Shown: one piece after another, positions 8,867 to 18,296 of the stretch
Numbering within the stretch: position 1 is the stretch's first letter
Layout: each line of letters starts with the position of its first letter
Assembly (NCBI RefSeq): GCF_014189455.1
Contig: NZ_CP050296.1
Location: 2,352,001 to 2,416,000, forward strand
Reading direction: 5' to 3'
Length of the DNA stretch: 64,000 bases
DNA from: Mesorhizobium huakuii
Lineage (GTDB): Bacteria > Pseudomonadota > Alphaproteobacteria > Rhizobiales > Rhizobiaceae
Translations under genes and position numbers: made by a program
The notes under the pieces: generated by a model
What the model was told of the DNA's origin: nothing
What the model saw: the letters and a program-made list of their open reading frames with translations, nothing else
Database searches by the model: none

Positions 8867-10581
8867 TCAGCCCGCCGTCTTCGCCTGCCAGGCCTTGATC
8901 GCCTCGTCGAACACCTTCTCGCCGGGAATGCCCTTTTCCATGGTCAGCAGCGCCCGCCGGCCGGTCTTGTAGACAACCGGAACGTCGATCCAGTCCTGGC
9001 CGCGCAATAGGGTCATGTTGGCGTCCTCGTCGGCCTTGGTGTCGTTGAGCGCGACGAGGAAAAAGCCGTCGGCGATCTTGGCCGGAATACCGATCAGCGG
9101 GCTGCCGGCATCCTGTTCGGAGCTTTTCATGGCGACGCGCAATATGTTGTCGACACCGCCGCCCTCAAAACCGTCGGGCGTCAGGAAGATCATCTCGATG
9201 ATGTGGCTGGCCGGCAGCGTCTGGTCGGTGTTGCGGCGGATGGTCATGCGCAACTGGATGTCCTTGCCCGGGATGGTTGCTTCGGCGCGAATCGCCGGCT
9301 CGGGCGGCAGGTCGCCGCCGGGCGATTCCTGCACCAGCGACCAGACGATGCTGCCGGGTTCGGCCGAACCCTGCGCGGTGCTGGTGCGCTCCTCATAGAA
9401 GATCGCCTTCTGGCCGACCGGCACCGAGGTCGCCGTCGCCGGAGCGGCGGCCGCCGGTGCTGCGGGCGTAGCGCCTGCCGGTGCGGGTGGCGTAGCGCCT
9501 GCCGGTGCGGGTGGCGGCGTGGCAGCAGCATCGGCCGGCGCCGCCGGTGCGGTTCCGTTGGCAGGCGGAGTTGCGGCGGGCGCGGTGCCTGCCGCGGTGC
9601 GGCCGCGGCAGGTGTGGCCGCGGCTGGTGCCGCCGCGGCGGGCGTGGCTGCAGCCGGTGGCTGCGCGGCCGGCGCATTCGTCGCCGATGGCGGCGTCGTC
9701 AGCGCGGCGACGGATTCACCCTCGCCTATGCCGGTTTGTCCACCCGCCGGACCGGGGTCGGTTTCGCCGCCTTCGGGCGTCAACCGTTGCGTGAATTTCG
9801 TCGCTTCGGCGCCTGCCGCAGGTGCCGGTGGCGTCGACGCGGCGTCGGTCGCGGGCTTGGCCGGCGCCGGTTTCACCGGCTCGGTCTTGGCGACAACCTT
9901 GCTGCCGCCCAGGCCCAGCATCTTGCCGAAGGCATCCTTGTTCAGCCAGATGCCATAGCCGCCACCGGCAACGATCAGCAGAGCGACGACGGCGGCAATC
10001 AGCCCGCCATAACTGCGCTTGCGCTCGGCCGGACGCAGGCGCGGGAAAGCGTCAGCCTCCGCGACCGGCTCGTCATCGTTCGGGAAAACATCGGCGCGGT
10101 CATCGTCCTGGTCTGCATCCATGCCCGGCAAGGCATGATCAGCAAGGTCGGGTGCCGCCGGCTGCACCGGCACAGGCTTTTGCCAGCTTGGCTCGGACTT
10201 GGCTGCGGGCGGCGGCGCTGGCCGATAGGGCTCGGGCTTCGCGACTGGCGGCGCCGACCACGCCGGCTCCGCCTTCACCGGCTGGCGCGTGTGGCTCGGC
10301 TGGTTCTTGTTGCGGTCGATCGAGGAAAAGATGTGTTCCAGCTCGGCGAGCGGGTCCGTTTCCGGCACGCTCTTGGCATAGTCGCGCTCGACGCTGGCAA
10401 TGGCGTCTTCCAGCGAGCGCTTCTGCTTGGCTATGACCTCGGCGGCCAGCGGCGGCGAATATTCCGCGAGCTTCTTTGCCAGCGCGGAACGGGCGCCATC
10501 GTAGGTCCGCGTGCGCGTTTCGGGCGTCGGCTCGCCGTACTTGTCGAGCGCCTTTTTCAGAACAGCAACGAAATCTGCCAT
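8867..10581 (-). CDS. Ala/Pro-rich single-pass membrane protein (frameshifted in this sequence)
   Basis: Two frames together make one gene. From ATG 10581 an N-terminal domain (MADFVAVLKKALDKYGEP) and Pro-rich linker lead to one membrane helix (AAVVALLIVAGGGYGIWL, about residue 190-210) and an Ala/Pro spacer. Near 9593-9597 the sense frame degenerates into Arg-rich sequence, while the next frame continues the Ala/Pro spacer and a conserved-looking C-terminal domain to the stop at 8867. The total of 1715 nt is one short of 572 codons, so one base is missing (CCGCGG where CCGGCGG would restore the frame). I know no function; the layout suggests an anchored periplasmic domain. Confidence 0.75.
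9465..9512. repeat. 24-bp tandem repeat, two units
   Basis: Units 9465-9488 and 9489-9512 are identical and begin GGCGTAGCGCCTGCCGGTGC. They encode an eight-residue Pro/Ala unit (TPPAPAGA) in the linker of the frameshifted membrane protein. Confidence 0.85.
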
Positions 10582-10656
10582 GCTTCAGTCGACCTGTATT
10601 TTGCTTCCGCGCCGGCCCCCGCAAATCAGCCGCGATGCCCGGAAGGGCTTCAGAAA

Positions 10657-11955
10657 CTAGTCTTGAAACGGATCGGTCACAAGTATCGTGTCGTCCCGTT
10701 CCGGGCTGGTGGAGAGGAGGGCTACCGGCGCGCCGATCAACTCCTCTATGTACCGGACATATTTGACGGCCTGGGCCGGAAGATCGTTCCAGCTGCGCGC
10801 GCCGGCAGTGGTGCCTTTCCACCCCTCCAGCGTCTCGTAGACCGGTTCGACACGGGCCTGCGCGCCCTGGCTGGCCGGCAAATAGTCGATCATCTCGCCG
10901 TCGAGGCGGTAGCCGGTGCAGACCTTGATCTCGTCCAGCCCGTCGAGCACGTCGAGCTTGGTCAGCGCGATGCCCTTGATGCCGTTGACGGCGACGGCCT
11001 GGCGCACCAGCACCGCATCGAACCAGCCACAGCGGCGCTTGCGCCCGGTGACGACGCCGAATTCATGGCCGCGCGTGCCGAGGAATTCGCCGATCTCGTT
11101 CTTCTGTTCGGTCGGGAATGGACCTTCGCCGACGCGCGTCGTGTAGGCCTTCGTGATGCCGAGCACATAACCGATGGCGCCCGGACCGACGCCAGAGCCG
11201 GCGGCGGCCTGCCCGGCCACCGTGTTGGACGAGGTGACGAACGGATACGTGCCGTGGTCGATATCGAGCAGCGTGCCTTGCGCGCCCTCGAACAGGATGC
11301 GCTCGCCGGCGCGGCGCTTGTCGTCGAGTATCTTCCAGACACGGTCCATATAGGGCAGGATCTCGTCCGCGACCGAGGTCAATTCCGCCATGATCGCGTC
11401 ATGCGTGACTTCGCCATGGCCAAGCCCGCGGCGCAGCGCATTGTGGTGCGTCAGCAGCCTGTCGACCTTCAGGGGAAGCGTTTCCAAATCCGCCAGATCC
11501 ATCACCCGCACCGCACGCCGACCCACCTTGTCCTCATAGGCCGGACCAATGCCCCGGCGGGTCGTGCCGATCTTCGTCCCGGAATTTGAGGCGGCGTCCT
11601 CGCGGAATCCGTCCAGCTCCCGGTGCAGCGACAGGATAAGCGCTGTGTTTTCGGCTATTTTCAGGCGATCCGGCGTCACCTCGACACCCTGCGCCTTGAG
11701 CTTCGCCACTTCCGCCACGAAAGCATGCGGGTCGAAGACGACGCCATTGCCGATGATGGACAGCTTGCCTTGCCGCACGACGCCGGACGGCAACAGCGAC
11801 AGCTTGTAGACCTTGCCGTCGACGACCAGCGTGTGGCCGGCATTGTGGCCGCCCTGGAAACGCACCACGACATCGGCGCGCTCCGACAGCCAGTCGACGA
11901 TCTTGCCCTTGCCTTCGTCGCCCCATTGCGAGCCGACGACCACCACATTGGCCAT
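10657..11955 (-). CDS. purA: Adenylosuccinate synthetase
   Basis: This enzyme catalyses the GTP-dependent joining of IMP and aspartate to adenylosuccinate, the first committed step of AMP synthesis. The 432-residue length is standard. The N-terminal P-loop QWGDEGKGK places catalytic Asp13, and NAGHT places catalytic His41. Later signatures include GIGPAYEDK and [14 protein letters not shown] 11955 was chosen because [12 protein letters not shown] is the family's N-terminus; the frame is open to 12099. It is divergent from a DMT permease gene, with about 210 nt between them. Confidence 0.96.
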   Translation of the reverse strand: MANVVVVGSQWGDEGKGKIVDWLSERADVVVRFQGGHNAGHTLVVDGKVYKLSLLPSGVVRQGKLSIIGNGVVFDPHAFVAEVAKLKAQGVEVTPDRLKIAENTALILSLHRELDGFREDAASNSGTKIGTTRRGIGPAYEDKVGRRAVRVMDLADLETLPLKVDRLLTHHNALRRGLGHGEVTHDAIMAELTSVADEILPYMDRVWKILDDKRRAGERILFEGAQGTLLDIDHGTYPFVTSSNTVAGQAAAGSGVGPGAIGYVLGITKAYTTRVGEGPFPTEQKNEIGEFLGTRGHEFGVVTGRKRRCGWFDAVLVRQAVAVNGIKGIALTKLDVLDGLDEIKVCTGYRLDGEMIDYLPASQGAQARVEPVYETLEGWKGTTAGARSWNDLPAQAVKYVRYIEELIGAPVALLSTSPERDDTILVTDPFQD

Positions 11956-12168
11956 GTTTCTTTTCCCTTGAGACGCCGCCGAGCGGCTTGGATATGGTTC
12001 GAAACGACAGGCCTCTATAGCGTCAAGACCTCGCGAGTGCGACCTTTCTTTGCCGTCGAAAATGCCCTGAGGCACAACAATTTTCGGCTTTGACATCATT
12101 TACTTGGACTGACGGGGGCAATAGGCCGGCAAACACCGCAGCGCATCCGCCGCGGCCGGAATCGCGCG

Positions 12169-13101
12169 ATGCATCGACACGCCTACTTATTCCTGCTGCT
12201 CACCACCTTGCTGTGGGGCGGCAATTCGGTGGCCGGCAAGCTCGCGGTCGATCATGTCTCGCCGATGATGCTGGTGTTCCTGCGCTGGGTGCTGGCGGTG
12301 GCGATCCTGCTGCCGATCGGCTGGCGCACGATCCAGGAGGACTGGCCGGTGGTGCGCAAGCACTGGCTCATCCTGGCGGCACTCGGCGCCAGTGGCTTCA
12401 CGCTGTTCAACGTGATCTTCTACACGGCGCTCAACTACACGACCGCGATCAACGTCTCGATCGAACAGGCGGCGATGCCGATCCTGATCATCGTTGCCAA
12501 TTTCATCTTCTTCCGGCTGCGCGTGAACTGGGCGCAGATCGCAGGCGTCGTGCTGACCATTGCCGGCGTCATCCTGACCGCTTGCCACGGCGACCCGCGC
12601 CGGCTGCTGACATTGGAGCTCAATTTCGGCGACGCCATCATGCTGGTGGCGGTTATCCTTTACAGCGGCTATTCGGTCGGCTTGCGGCTGAAGCCGGCGA
12701 TGCGTTGGCAGAGCCTGATGCTGGCCATGTCGATCGCCGCGCTCATCACCTCGCTGCCCTTCTTGCTGTGGGAGGTCGCTGCCGGCAAGGTCATCGTGCC
12801 CGACGCGCACGGCTGGACGGTCATCGTCTACACCGCGATCGGCGCCTCGGTCATCTCGCAAATAACGTACATCAGGGGCAACGAACTGATCGGCGCCAAC
12901 CGCGCCGGCCTGTTCATCAATCTGGTGCCGATCTTCGGCACGCTGCTTTCGGTGCTGATCGTCGGCGAGACGTTCCAGCTCTATCAGGCACTGGCGCTTG
13001 TGCTCGTGCTGGGCGGCATCGGGCTTGCCGAATACAGCGGGCGCAAGGTGGCGATGACCCCGCCGCCAAGGCGCATTGAGCCGCAAGAAGGCGCGACATA
13101 G
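12169..13101 (+). CDS. EamA/DMT-superfamily permease
   Basis: This 310-residue inner-membrane protein has ten predicted helices in two EamA repeats. The first repeat starts LLLTTLLWGGNSVAGK, a typical DMT N-terminus, and the second starts near AIMLVAVILYSGYSVGL. Family members export amino acids or other metabolites; the substrate cannot be read here. It is divergent from purA and convergent with serA. A hairpin overlaps its stop codon. Confidence 0.85.
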   Translation: MHRHAYLFLLLTTLLWGGNSVAGKLAVDHVSPMMLVFLRWVLAVAILLPIGWRTIQEDWPVVRKHWLILAALGASGFTLFNVIFYTALNYTTAINVSIEQAAMPILIIVANFIFFRLRVNWAQIAGVVLTIAGVILTACHGDPRRLLTLELNFGDAIMLVAVILYSGYSVGLRLKPAMRWQSLMLAMSIAALITSLPFLLWEVAAGKVIVPDAHGWTVIVYTAIGASVISQITYIRGNELIGANRAGLFINLVPIFGTLLSVLIVGETFQLYQALALVLVLGGIGLAEYSGRKVAMTPPPRRIEPQEGAT

Positions 13102-13113
13102 GCCGCGCCTTCT
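13086..13113. terminator. Hairpin between convergent DMT permease and serA genes
   Basis: Perfect 10-bp arms AGAAGGCGCG (13086-13095) and CGCGCCTTCT (13104-13113) span the permease stop codon. The location between convergent genes suggests a bidirectional terminator, but no T-tract is present. Confidence 0.45.
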
Positions 13114-13134
13114 GATCTTCACGAAGGGCCGGGA

Positions 13135-14737
13135 TCAGATCCCGCCGACGTCGAACTGCAGCCGCTTGGCCGAGTCGATCGACTTGTGCGCCCGCACCTG
13201 CTCCAGAACTTTTTCCGGGAATGGCGCATCGAGATAAAGCAGCGCGATGGCGTCGCCGCCCGGCCGATTGCGGCCAAGCTGGAAGTTGGCGATGTTGACG
13301 CCGTTCTCGCCGCACACCGTGCCGAGCAGGCCGATGATACCGGGCGCGTCGGCATTGGTGGTGTAGAGCATGTGCTGGCCGACCTCGGCATCGAGGTTGA
13401 TGCCCTTGATCTGGATGAAGCGCGGCTTGCCGTCCGAGAAGCAGGTGCCGGCGATCGATCGCGTCATGTGCTCGGTCTTGACGGTGAGCTTGATGTAGCC
13501 GTCGAAGACGCCCGACTTGTCGCGCTTGACCTCGGCGACGATGATGCCGCGCTCCTTCACCATGATCGGCGCCGACACCATATTGACGTCGGCGACCTGC
13601 GGCCTGATCAGCCCGGCAAGGGTGGCACTGATCAGCGCGCGCGTGTTCATCGTCGCGGTCGAACCGTCGAACAGGATTTCGACCTCCTTGATCGGATCCT
13701 CGGTGACCTGGCCGACGAAGGCGCCGAGCACTTCGGCGAGCTTGACGAAGGGCTTCAGCCGCGGCGCTTCTTCCGCCGTGATCGACGGCATGTTGATGGC
13801 GTTGGAGACCGCACCCTTGATCAGATAGTCGGCCATCTGCTCGGCGACCTGCAGCGCCACATTCTCTTGTGCTTCCGCCGTCGAGGCGCCGAGATGCGGT
13901 GTCGCCACCACGTTTTCCATGCCGAACAGCGCGTTCTGTTCGGCCGGTTCGACTTCGAACACGTCGATGCCGGCACCCGCCACCTTGCCGCTCTTCAGCG
14001 CAGCGATCAGATCGGCCTCGACGACCAGCCCGCCGCGCGCGCAATTGATGATGCGCACGCCGTTCTTCATCTTGGCGATTGCCGCGGCATCGATGATGTT
14101 GCGCGTCTTGTCGGTCAGCGGCGTGTGCAGCGTGATGAAATCCGCGCGCGCGAACAGTTCGTCGAGTTCCACCTTGTCGACGCCGAGCTCCTCGGCACGC
14201 TTGTCCGACAGAAACGGGTCGAAGGCGACGACATGCATCTTCAGGCCGACGCCGCGCGTCGCCACGATCGAACCGATATTGCCGCAGCCGACGACGCCCA
14301 GCGTCTTGCCGGTGATCTCGACCCCCCATGAAGCGGTTCTTCTCCCACTTGCCGGCATGGGTCGAGGCGTTAGCCTCCGGGATCTGTCGCGCCAGCGCGA
14401 AGATCATCGCGACCGCATGTTCGGCCGTCGTGATCGAATTGCCGAAGGGCGTGTTCATCACGATGATACCCTTGCGGCTCGCCGCCGGGATATCGACATT
14501 GTCGACGCCGATGCCGGCGCGGCCGATGACCTTGAGGTTCGGGGCGGCGTTGATCAGCTTCTCGGTGACCTTGGTCGCCGAGCGGATGGCGAGGCCGTCA
14601 TACTGGCCGATCACTTCGAGCAGCTTTTCCTTGTCCTTGCCTAGGTCGGGCAGATAGTCGACCTCGACACCGCGATCCTTGAAGATCTGCACGGCGGTGG
14701 GAGAAAGTTTGTCAGAGACGAGAACGCGGGGCGCCAT
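13135..14737 (-). CDS. serA: D-3-phosphoglycerate dehydrogenase (frameshifted in this sequence)
   Basis: The family oxidises 3-phosphoglycerate to 3-phosphohydroxypyruvate, the first step of serine synthesis. The N-terminal frame from ATG 14737 (MAPRVLVSDKLS) carries the substrate domain as far as GKWEKNRFMG. The next frame then continues with VEITGKTLGVVGCGNIGS (NAD-binding Rossmann loop), the intervening domain and a C-terminal ACT domain (GINLDAEVGQHML to stop 13135). The break is a run of six C at 14322-14327; five would give one 533-residue protein, a normal long SerA. AAGGAGG precedes the start. It lies downstream of serC on the same strand. Confidence 0.9.
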
Positions 14738-14802
14738 GGCGGCCTCCTTGAAAATAGGGATTGATCCGGGAATGGGCGGCCCGCAGGCCGCCACGGAGAG
14801 TC

Positions 14803-15977
14803 TCAGGCCGCCGCTTTCAGCGACGCCTTCTGCGCGGCGAAGGCCCAGTCGAGCCAGGGCAGCAGCGCTTCGAGATCGGACGTTTCGACCGTCGCGCCGC
14901 ACCAGATGCGCAGGCCGGGGGCGCGTCGCGGTAGGAGCCGATGTCATAGGCGACGCCTTCCTTGTCGAGCGCCGAAACCAGCCCCTTGGCGAAAGCCGCC
15001 TGGCCATCGGCGTCGAGCGCCGCCACATCGGGGTCGGTGAAAGACAGGCAGACGGACGTGTTCGACCGCGTCGCCGGATCGACGGCGAGATGGCCGAGCC
15101 ATGACGACTTGTCGACAAAACCGTCGAGCACGGCGGCATTGGCATCCGCTCTGGCAATCAACGCATCGAGGCCGCCGAGCGACTTCGCCCAATGAAGCGC
15201 GTCGAGATAGTCCTCGACGCACAGCATCGACGGCGTGTTGATGGTCTCGCCCTTGAAGATGCCCTCGATCAGCTTGCCGCCCGAGGTCAGGCGGAAGATT
15301 TTCGGCAGCGGCCAGGCCGGTTTGTAGCTCTCCAGCCGCGCGACAGCGCGGGGCGACAGGATCAGCATGCCATGCGCGCCCTCGCCGCCCAAAACCTTCT
15401 GCCAGGAGAAGGTGACGACATCGAGCTTTTCGAAATCGAGCCTCTGCGCAAACGCCGCCGACGTCGCGTCGCAGATGGTCAGGCCCTTGCGGTCGGCAGG
15501 AATGAAATCGCCATTCGGCACGCGCACGCCCGACGTGGTGCCGTTCCAGGTGAAGACCACGTCGCGGTCGAAGTCGACCTTGGCCAGATCCGGCAGGTCG
15601 CCATAGCCGGCCTCGAGCTTGCGCACGTCGGGCAGCTTCAACTGCTTGACCACGTCGGTGACCCAGCCGGAGCCGAAGCTCTCCCAGGCGACCATGTCGA
15701 CGCCGCGCTCGCCGAGCAGCGACCACAGCGCCATCTCGACAGCGCCGGTGTCCGACGCCGGCACGATGCCGATGCGGTAGTCGGCCGGAACCTGGAGGAT
15801 TTCGCGCGTCAGCTCGATCGCCTGTTCGAGCTTGATCTTGCCGATCTTGGCGCGATGGGAACGGCCGAGCGCGGCATTTTTGAGCGCCTCGACCGACCAG
15901 CCGGGACGCTTTGCGCAGGGACCTGAAGAGAAATTGGGGTTTGCCGGACGGAGTCCGGGCTTCGTATGCGTCGTCAT
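14803..15977 (-). CDS. serC: Phosphoserine aminotransferase (frameshifted near the C-terminus)
   Basis: This PLP enzyme converts phosphohydroxypyruvate and glutamate to phosphoserine. The N-terminus ([14 protein letters not shown]) and the PLP-lysine region [15 protein letters not shown] are clear. In the sequence as given the frame runs off after [10 protein letters not shown] into Arg-rich residues and stops at 14817. A run of five G at 14917-14921 would need to be six. With that, the protein continues [20 protein letters not shown] and ends at TGA 14803-14805 as a normal 391-residue SerC. serA follows 66 nt downstream. A leader RNA precedes the gene. Confidence 0.9.
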
Positions 15978-16028
15978 CGTGGTCTATCCTTCCAGATAGT
16001 GGCCCCTCGTTGGGGAGGGGTGGCCCAC
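15978..16028 (-). ncRNA. serC leader RNA (candidate serC motif)
   Basis: Minus-strand reading just before the serC ATG gives two hairpins. The distal one pairs GTGG with CCAC and CCCCTC with GAGGGG (plus 15999-16028, with a GCCA bulge). The proximal one pairs CTATC with GATAG (15984-15999) and holds the Shine-Dalgarno GGAAGG in its loop. A serC-associated motif is known from alphaproteobacterial serC 5' UTRs; I match it from memory, without an alignment. The design suggests control of translation initiation. Confidence 0.6.
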
Positions 16029-16034
16029 GGACGG

Positions 16035-16062
16035 CGATATGCGTTCAGACCTCGGGCGTCAA
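16035..16062 (-). promoter_or_regulatory. Candidate serC promoter
   Basis: On the minus strand TTGACG (16057-16062) is followed after 16 nt by ATATCG (16035-16040). Transcription would start near 16028, exactly where the leader hairpin begins. Confidence 0.5.
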
Positions 16063-16131
16063 GAGGAAAGTTTTTGTCGTTGCCGGGATACCGGCGGTCC
16101 GCGATCAGGATCGCGTGATTTCAAACGCAAA

Positions 16132-16154
16132 CGGCGGACCGCAGGGATCCGCCG
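16132..16154 (-). terminator. Candidate terminator of the 16179 porin gene
   Basis: Arms CGGCGGA (16132-16138) and TCCGCCG (16148-16154) are followed on the minus strand by TTTGCGTTTG. The hairpin lies 24 nt after the porin stop. Confidence 0.6.
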
Positions 16155-16178
16155 CTAAAGTCCCGATTTGCCCCTGGC

Positions 16179-16961
16179 CTACCAGAGATCGTAACGCAGC
16201 CCGAGCTTGACCTGGTGGTTGCTGATTCCCTTCTTGACCGGAAAGGAGGTCAGGCTTTCGGCCGTCACATACTCCGCGCTCGGGGCGGAAAAATACTGAT
16301 AGCCCAGGTCGACGGAAACGTTCTTGGAAACCTGGTAGCCAAGGCCCGCATTCAACGTATAGGCCAAGGAGTATTGTGTCTTATTGTCCTGCAGCTCGAA
16401 ACTGTTGGCGGGGACATTGTTGTCCGTGTAACTTGCCGAAAGCTTGCGCGTGCTGCGGACAAAGCCGATGCCGGCGCCAACATAAGGCGTGATTCCGACA
16501 TATGTGCCGAGATCGACATAGCCATTGAGTATCCCCGAGAAGGCATAGTTCTTCAGCGATCCCGATCCCTGGGTCGGCAATGTCGGCAGTGCGACGACCG
16601 CTGAATCGTCATAGCCGAAGCTGGCCTTGTTACCCGGCAAATAGCCGAAGTTGAGATCGGCGCGGAGGTAATCGTTGAAATGATATCCGAAGCCGATGCT
16701 CGCGAAGGCCGCGTTGTCGCTCTCGCTAAAGCTTTCGTTGTTGATCGCCGACGGGAAAGTGAAATCCCCATTTTTGAAGCTCTTCTGCACCAGATAGGAG
16801 ACGTCGCCGCGCAGATACCAGCCCGAGCCGACCTCGACCGGCACATAGTCGGGCGCCTGATCGGCGTAGATCGGCGGATCGTAGTCGGCGGCGAATGCCG
16901 GTGTCAGCGGCAAGAGGCCGAGTCCGGCAAGCGCCAGCACAATACGCGATGTGAGTGTCAT
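16179..16961 (-). CDS. Outer-membrane beta-barrel protein (Omp25/31-like porin family)
   Basis: This 260-residue protein has a Sec signal peptide (cleavage after PAFA, about residue 24) and ends in a C-terminal aromatic residue (RYDLW), the BAM recognition signature. Alternating strands include GWYLRGDVSYL, GITPYVGAGIGF and a final HQVKLGLRYDLW, typical of the rhizobial and Brucella Omp25/Omp31 group. It probably forms an eight-stranded barrel. The neighbouring gene 17213-18055 is a paralogue in tandem orientation with the same GITPYVGAGIG strand. Confidence 0.82.
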   Translation of the reverse strand: MTLTSRIVLALAGLGLLPLTPAFAADYDPPIYADQAPDYVPVEVGSGWYLRGDVSYLVQKSFKNGDFTFPSAINNESFSESDNAAFASIGFGYHFNDYLRADLNFGYLPGNKASFGYDDSAVVALPTLPTQGSGSLKNYAFSGILNGYVDLGTYVGITPYVGAGIGFVRSTRKLSASYTDNNVPANSFELQDNKTQYSLAYTLNAGLGYQVSKNVSVDLGYQYFSAPSAEYVTAESLTSFPVKKGISNHQVKLGLRYDLW

Positions 16962-17161
16962 GGTCCCCGACTCCCGGATTTGGCGACATCTGCAATCAAC
17001 ACAATCAACGCAGCAGCCGTCGTTTCAGAGAGCATTGTTAACCATAGTGGTTAAGTCGCAGTTAAGGCTAACAGAGCGTTAGCGAATTCATTTCAGCTAA
17101 TGCACGGCGCCGGAGATTGGCCTTCGTTTCCAGGCACTTCATTGGCGACAGCACAAACGAA

Positions 17162-17186
17162 AACCGCCCGGTCAAGCCGGGCGGTT
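17162..17186 (-). terminator. Rho-independent terminator of the 17213 porin gene
   Basis: Perfect 10-bp arms AACCGCCCGG (17162-17171) and CCGGGCGGTT (17177-17186) with a 5-nt loop are followed on the minus strand by TTCGTTTG. The hairpin lies 26 nt after the porin stop. Confidence 0.8.
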
Positions 17187-17212
17187 CGCTTACATTTGCG
17201 GCTGCAAAGTTC

Positions 17213-18055
17213 TTACTTGGTGTAGATCGGCTCAGGTTCGGGCTGGTAGGCCACCACCGGTGCCGCGCACCCATTGTTGCCACCGAACTGATAGCGCAGG
17301 CCACCGCGTACCTCGTGGGTGTTGATGCCACGGTCGAAGCCCGGGCCGGAGCTGCTCACATCCCATTCGAACATGCGGCCGCCCTGGATATGGGAGAAGC
17401 GGTAGCCAGCGTCGAGGATGATCTTATCGGTCAGGCAGTAGGAGGCACCGGCCATCAGAGCATAGGCGAAGCGCCAGTTGGATGCTCCGGGGTTGGTCTC
17501 GGTGGTGTTCGGGTCACTGACGGTATCCCACTTGACGTGCGCGCCACCGATACCGGCGCCGACATAGGGCGTGATGCCGTGCCAGGTGCCGATGTCGACA
17601 TAGGCGTTGGCGAGCAGCAGGAAGGCGCTCATCTTCGACACTTCGGTCGAGGTCGAAACGAGATCCGAAGTACCGCCGTTGAAGTTCGACTTGAACCAGT
17701 AGTCGGCGGTCACGTCAGCGCGCAGATGATCACTGATCTTGTAGCCGACGCCGCCGCCGAGCGAGAAGCCGCCCTTGAGCTTGCCGTAGTCGAAGCTTTT
17801 GCCGCCGGGCGTCACCGAACAGTTACAGGGATCGACAGTGTAGGTCATGTAGTCGATGCCGCTTACGTACGACTTGTGGTAATCGAGGTCGCCACGGATG
17901 TACCAGCCGCCGACATCGACCGGCTGCTCATAGACCGGCGGCGGTGCTTCTTCGACCTGCGGCTCAGGCAGGTCGGCTGCGAACACTGGCCAGGCCAGGC
18001 CCGCGAACAGCAGCGCGAACAGGGCCTTTCTTGCTGTATTGAACATGCTTGTCAC
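17213..18055 (-). CDS. Outer-membrane beta-barrel protein (Omp25/31-like porin family)
   Basis: This 280-residue protein has a signal peptide cleaved after about residue 26 (PVFAA) and an acidic, Pro-rich start of the mature chain. Barrel strands include GGWYIRGDLDYH, KGGFSLGGGVGYKI and GITPYVGAGIGGAH, closing with HEVRGGLRYQFG. Unlike its tandem paralogue it has a short extension after the last strand (CAAPVVAYQPEPEPIYTK), so the C-terminal aromatic is displaced. Three Cys residues (two in DPCNCS) are unusual for porins of this type. Confidence 0.82.
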   Translation of the reverse strand: MTSMFNTARKALFALLFAGLAWPVFAADLPEPQVEEAPPPVYEQPVDVGGWYIRGDLDYHKSYVSGIDYMTYTVDPCNCSVTPGGKSFDYGKLKGGFSLGGGVGYKISDHLRADVTADYWFKSNFNGGTSDLVSTSTEVSKMSAFLLLANAYVDIGTWHGITPYVGAGIGGAHVKWDTVSDPNTTETNPGASNWRFAYALMAGASYCLTDKIILDAGYRFSHIQGGRMFEWDVSSSGPGFDRGINTHEVRGGLRYQFGGNNGCAAPVVAYQPEPEPIYTK

Positions 18056-18230
18056 CCCTAGGAACCCTCGGAACGCGATCGCGGCCGAATGAGATTGGCT
18101 TTCAGGCGTGGATAATGAATTGGAAAAGTTAAAAGGCGTTTAACCCTGTCGATTAGCCACGAATCTCTAAAATTCGAGGAATCCAGGAATGATTTCGACA
18201 AGTCGAGGGCGGCTCCCGGCCAACAAAAAA

Positions 18231-18249
18231 GCCCGCCGGAAGGGCGGGC
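18231..18249 (-). terminator. Rho-independent terminator of glmM
   Basis: The stem GCCCGCC (18231-18237) pairs with GGCGGGC (18243-18249). On the minus strand it is followed by TTTTTTGTTGG. It lies about 48 nt after the glmM stop. Confidence 0.85.
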
Positions 18250-18296
18250 TCGATGCAACCGGAGCGGCGAGGCGCGCCCTGCGGGCGCGCTGGAGA

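Noticed and set aside
9505..11589. 694-codon plus-strand ORF over the membrane protein and purA genes
   Set aside because: It is antisense to purA and to the Ala/Pro linker. Its composition follows GC bias and no motif is seen.
12917..15157. 746-codon minus-strand ORF
   Set aside because: Only its middle part (the serA N-terminus) is real; the rest reads serC and serA in the wrong frame.
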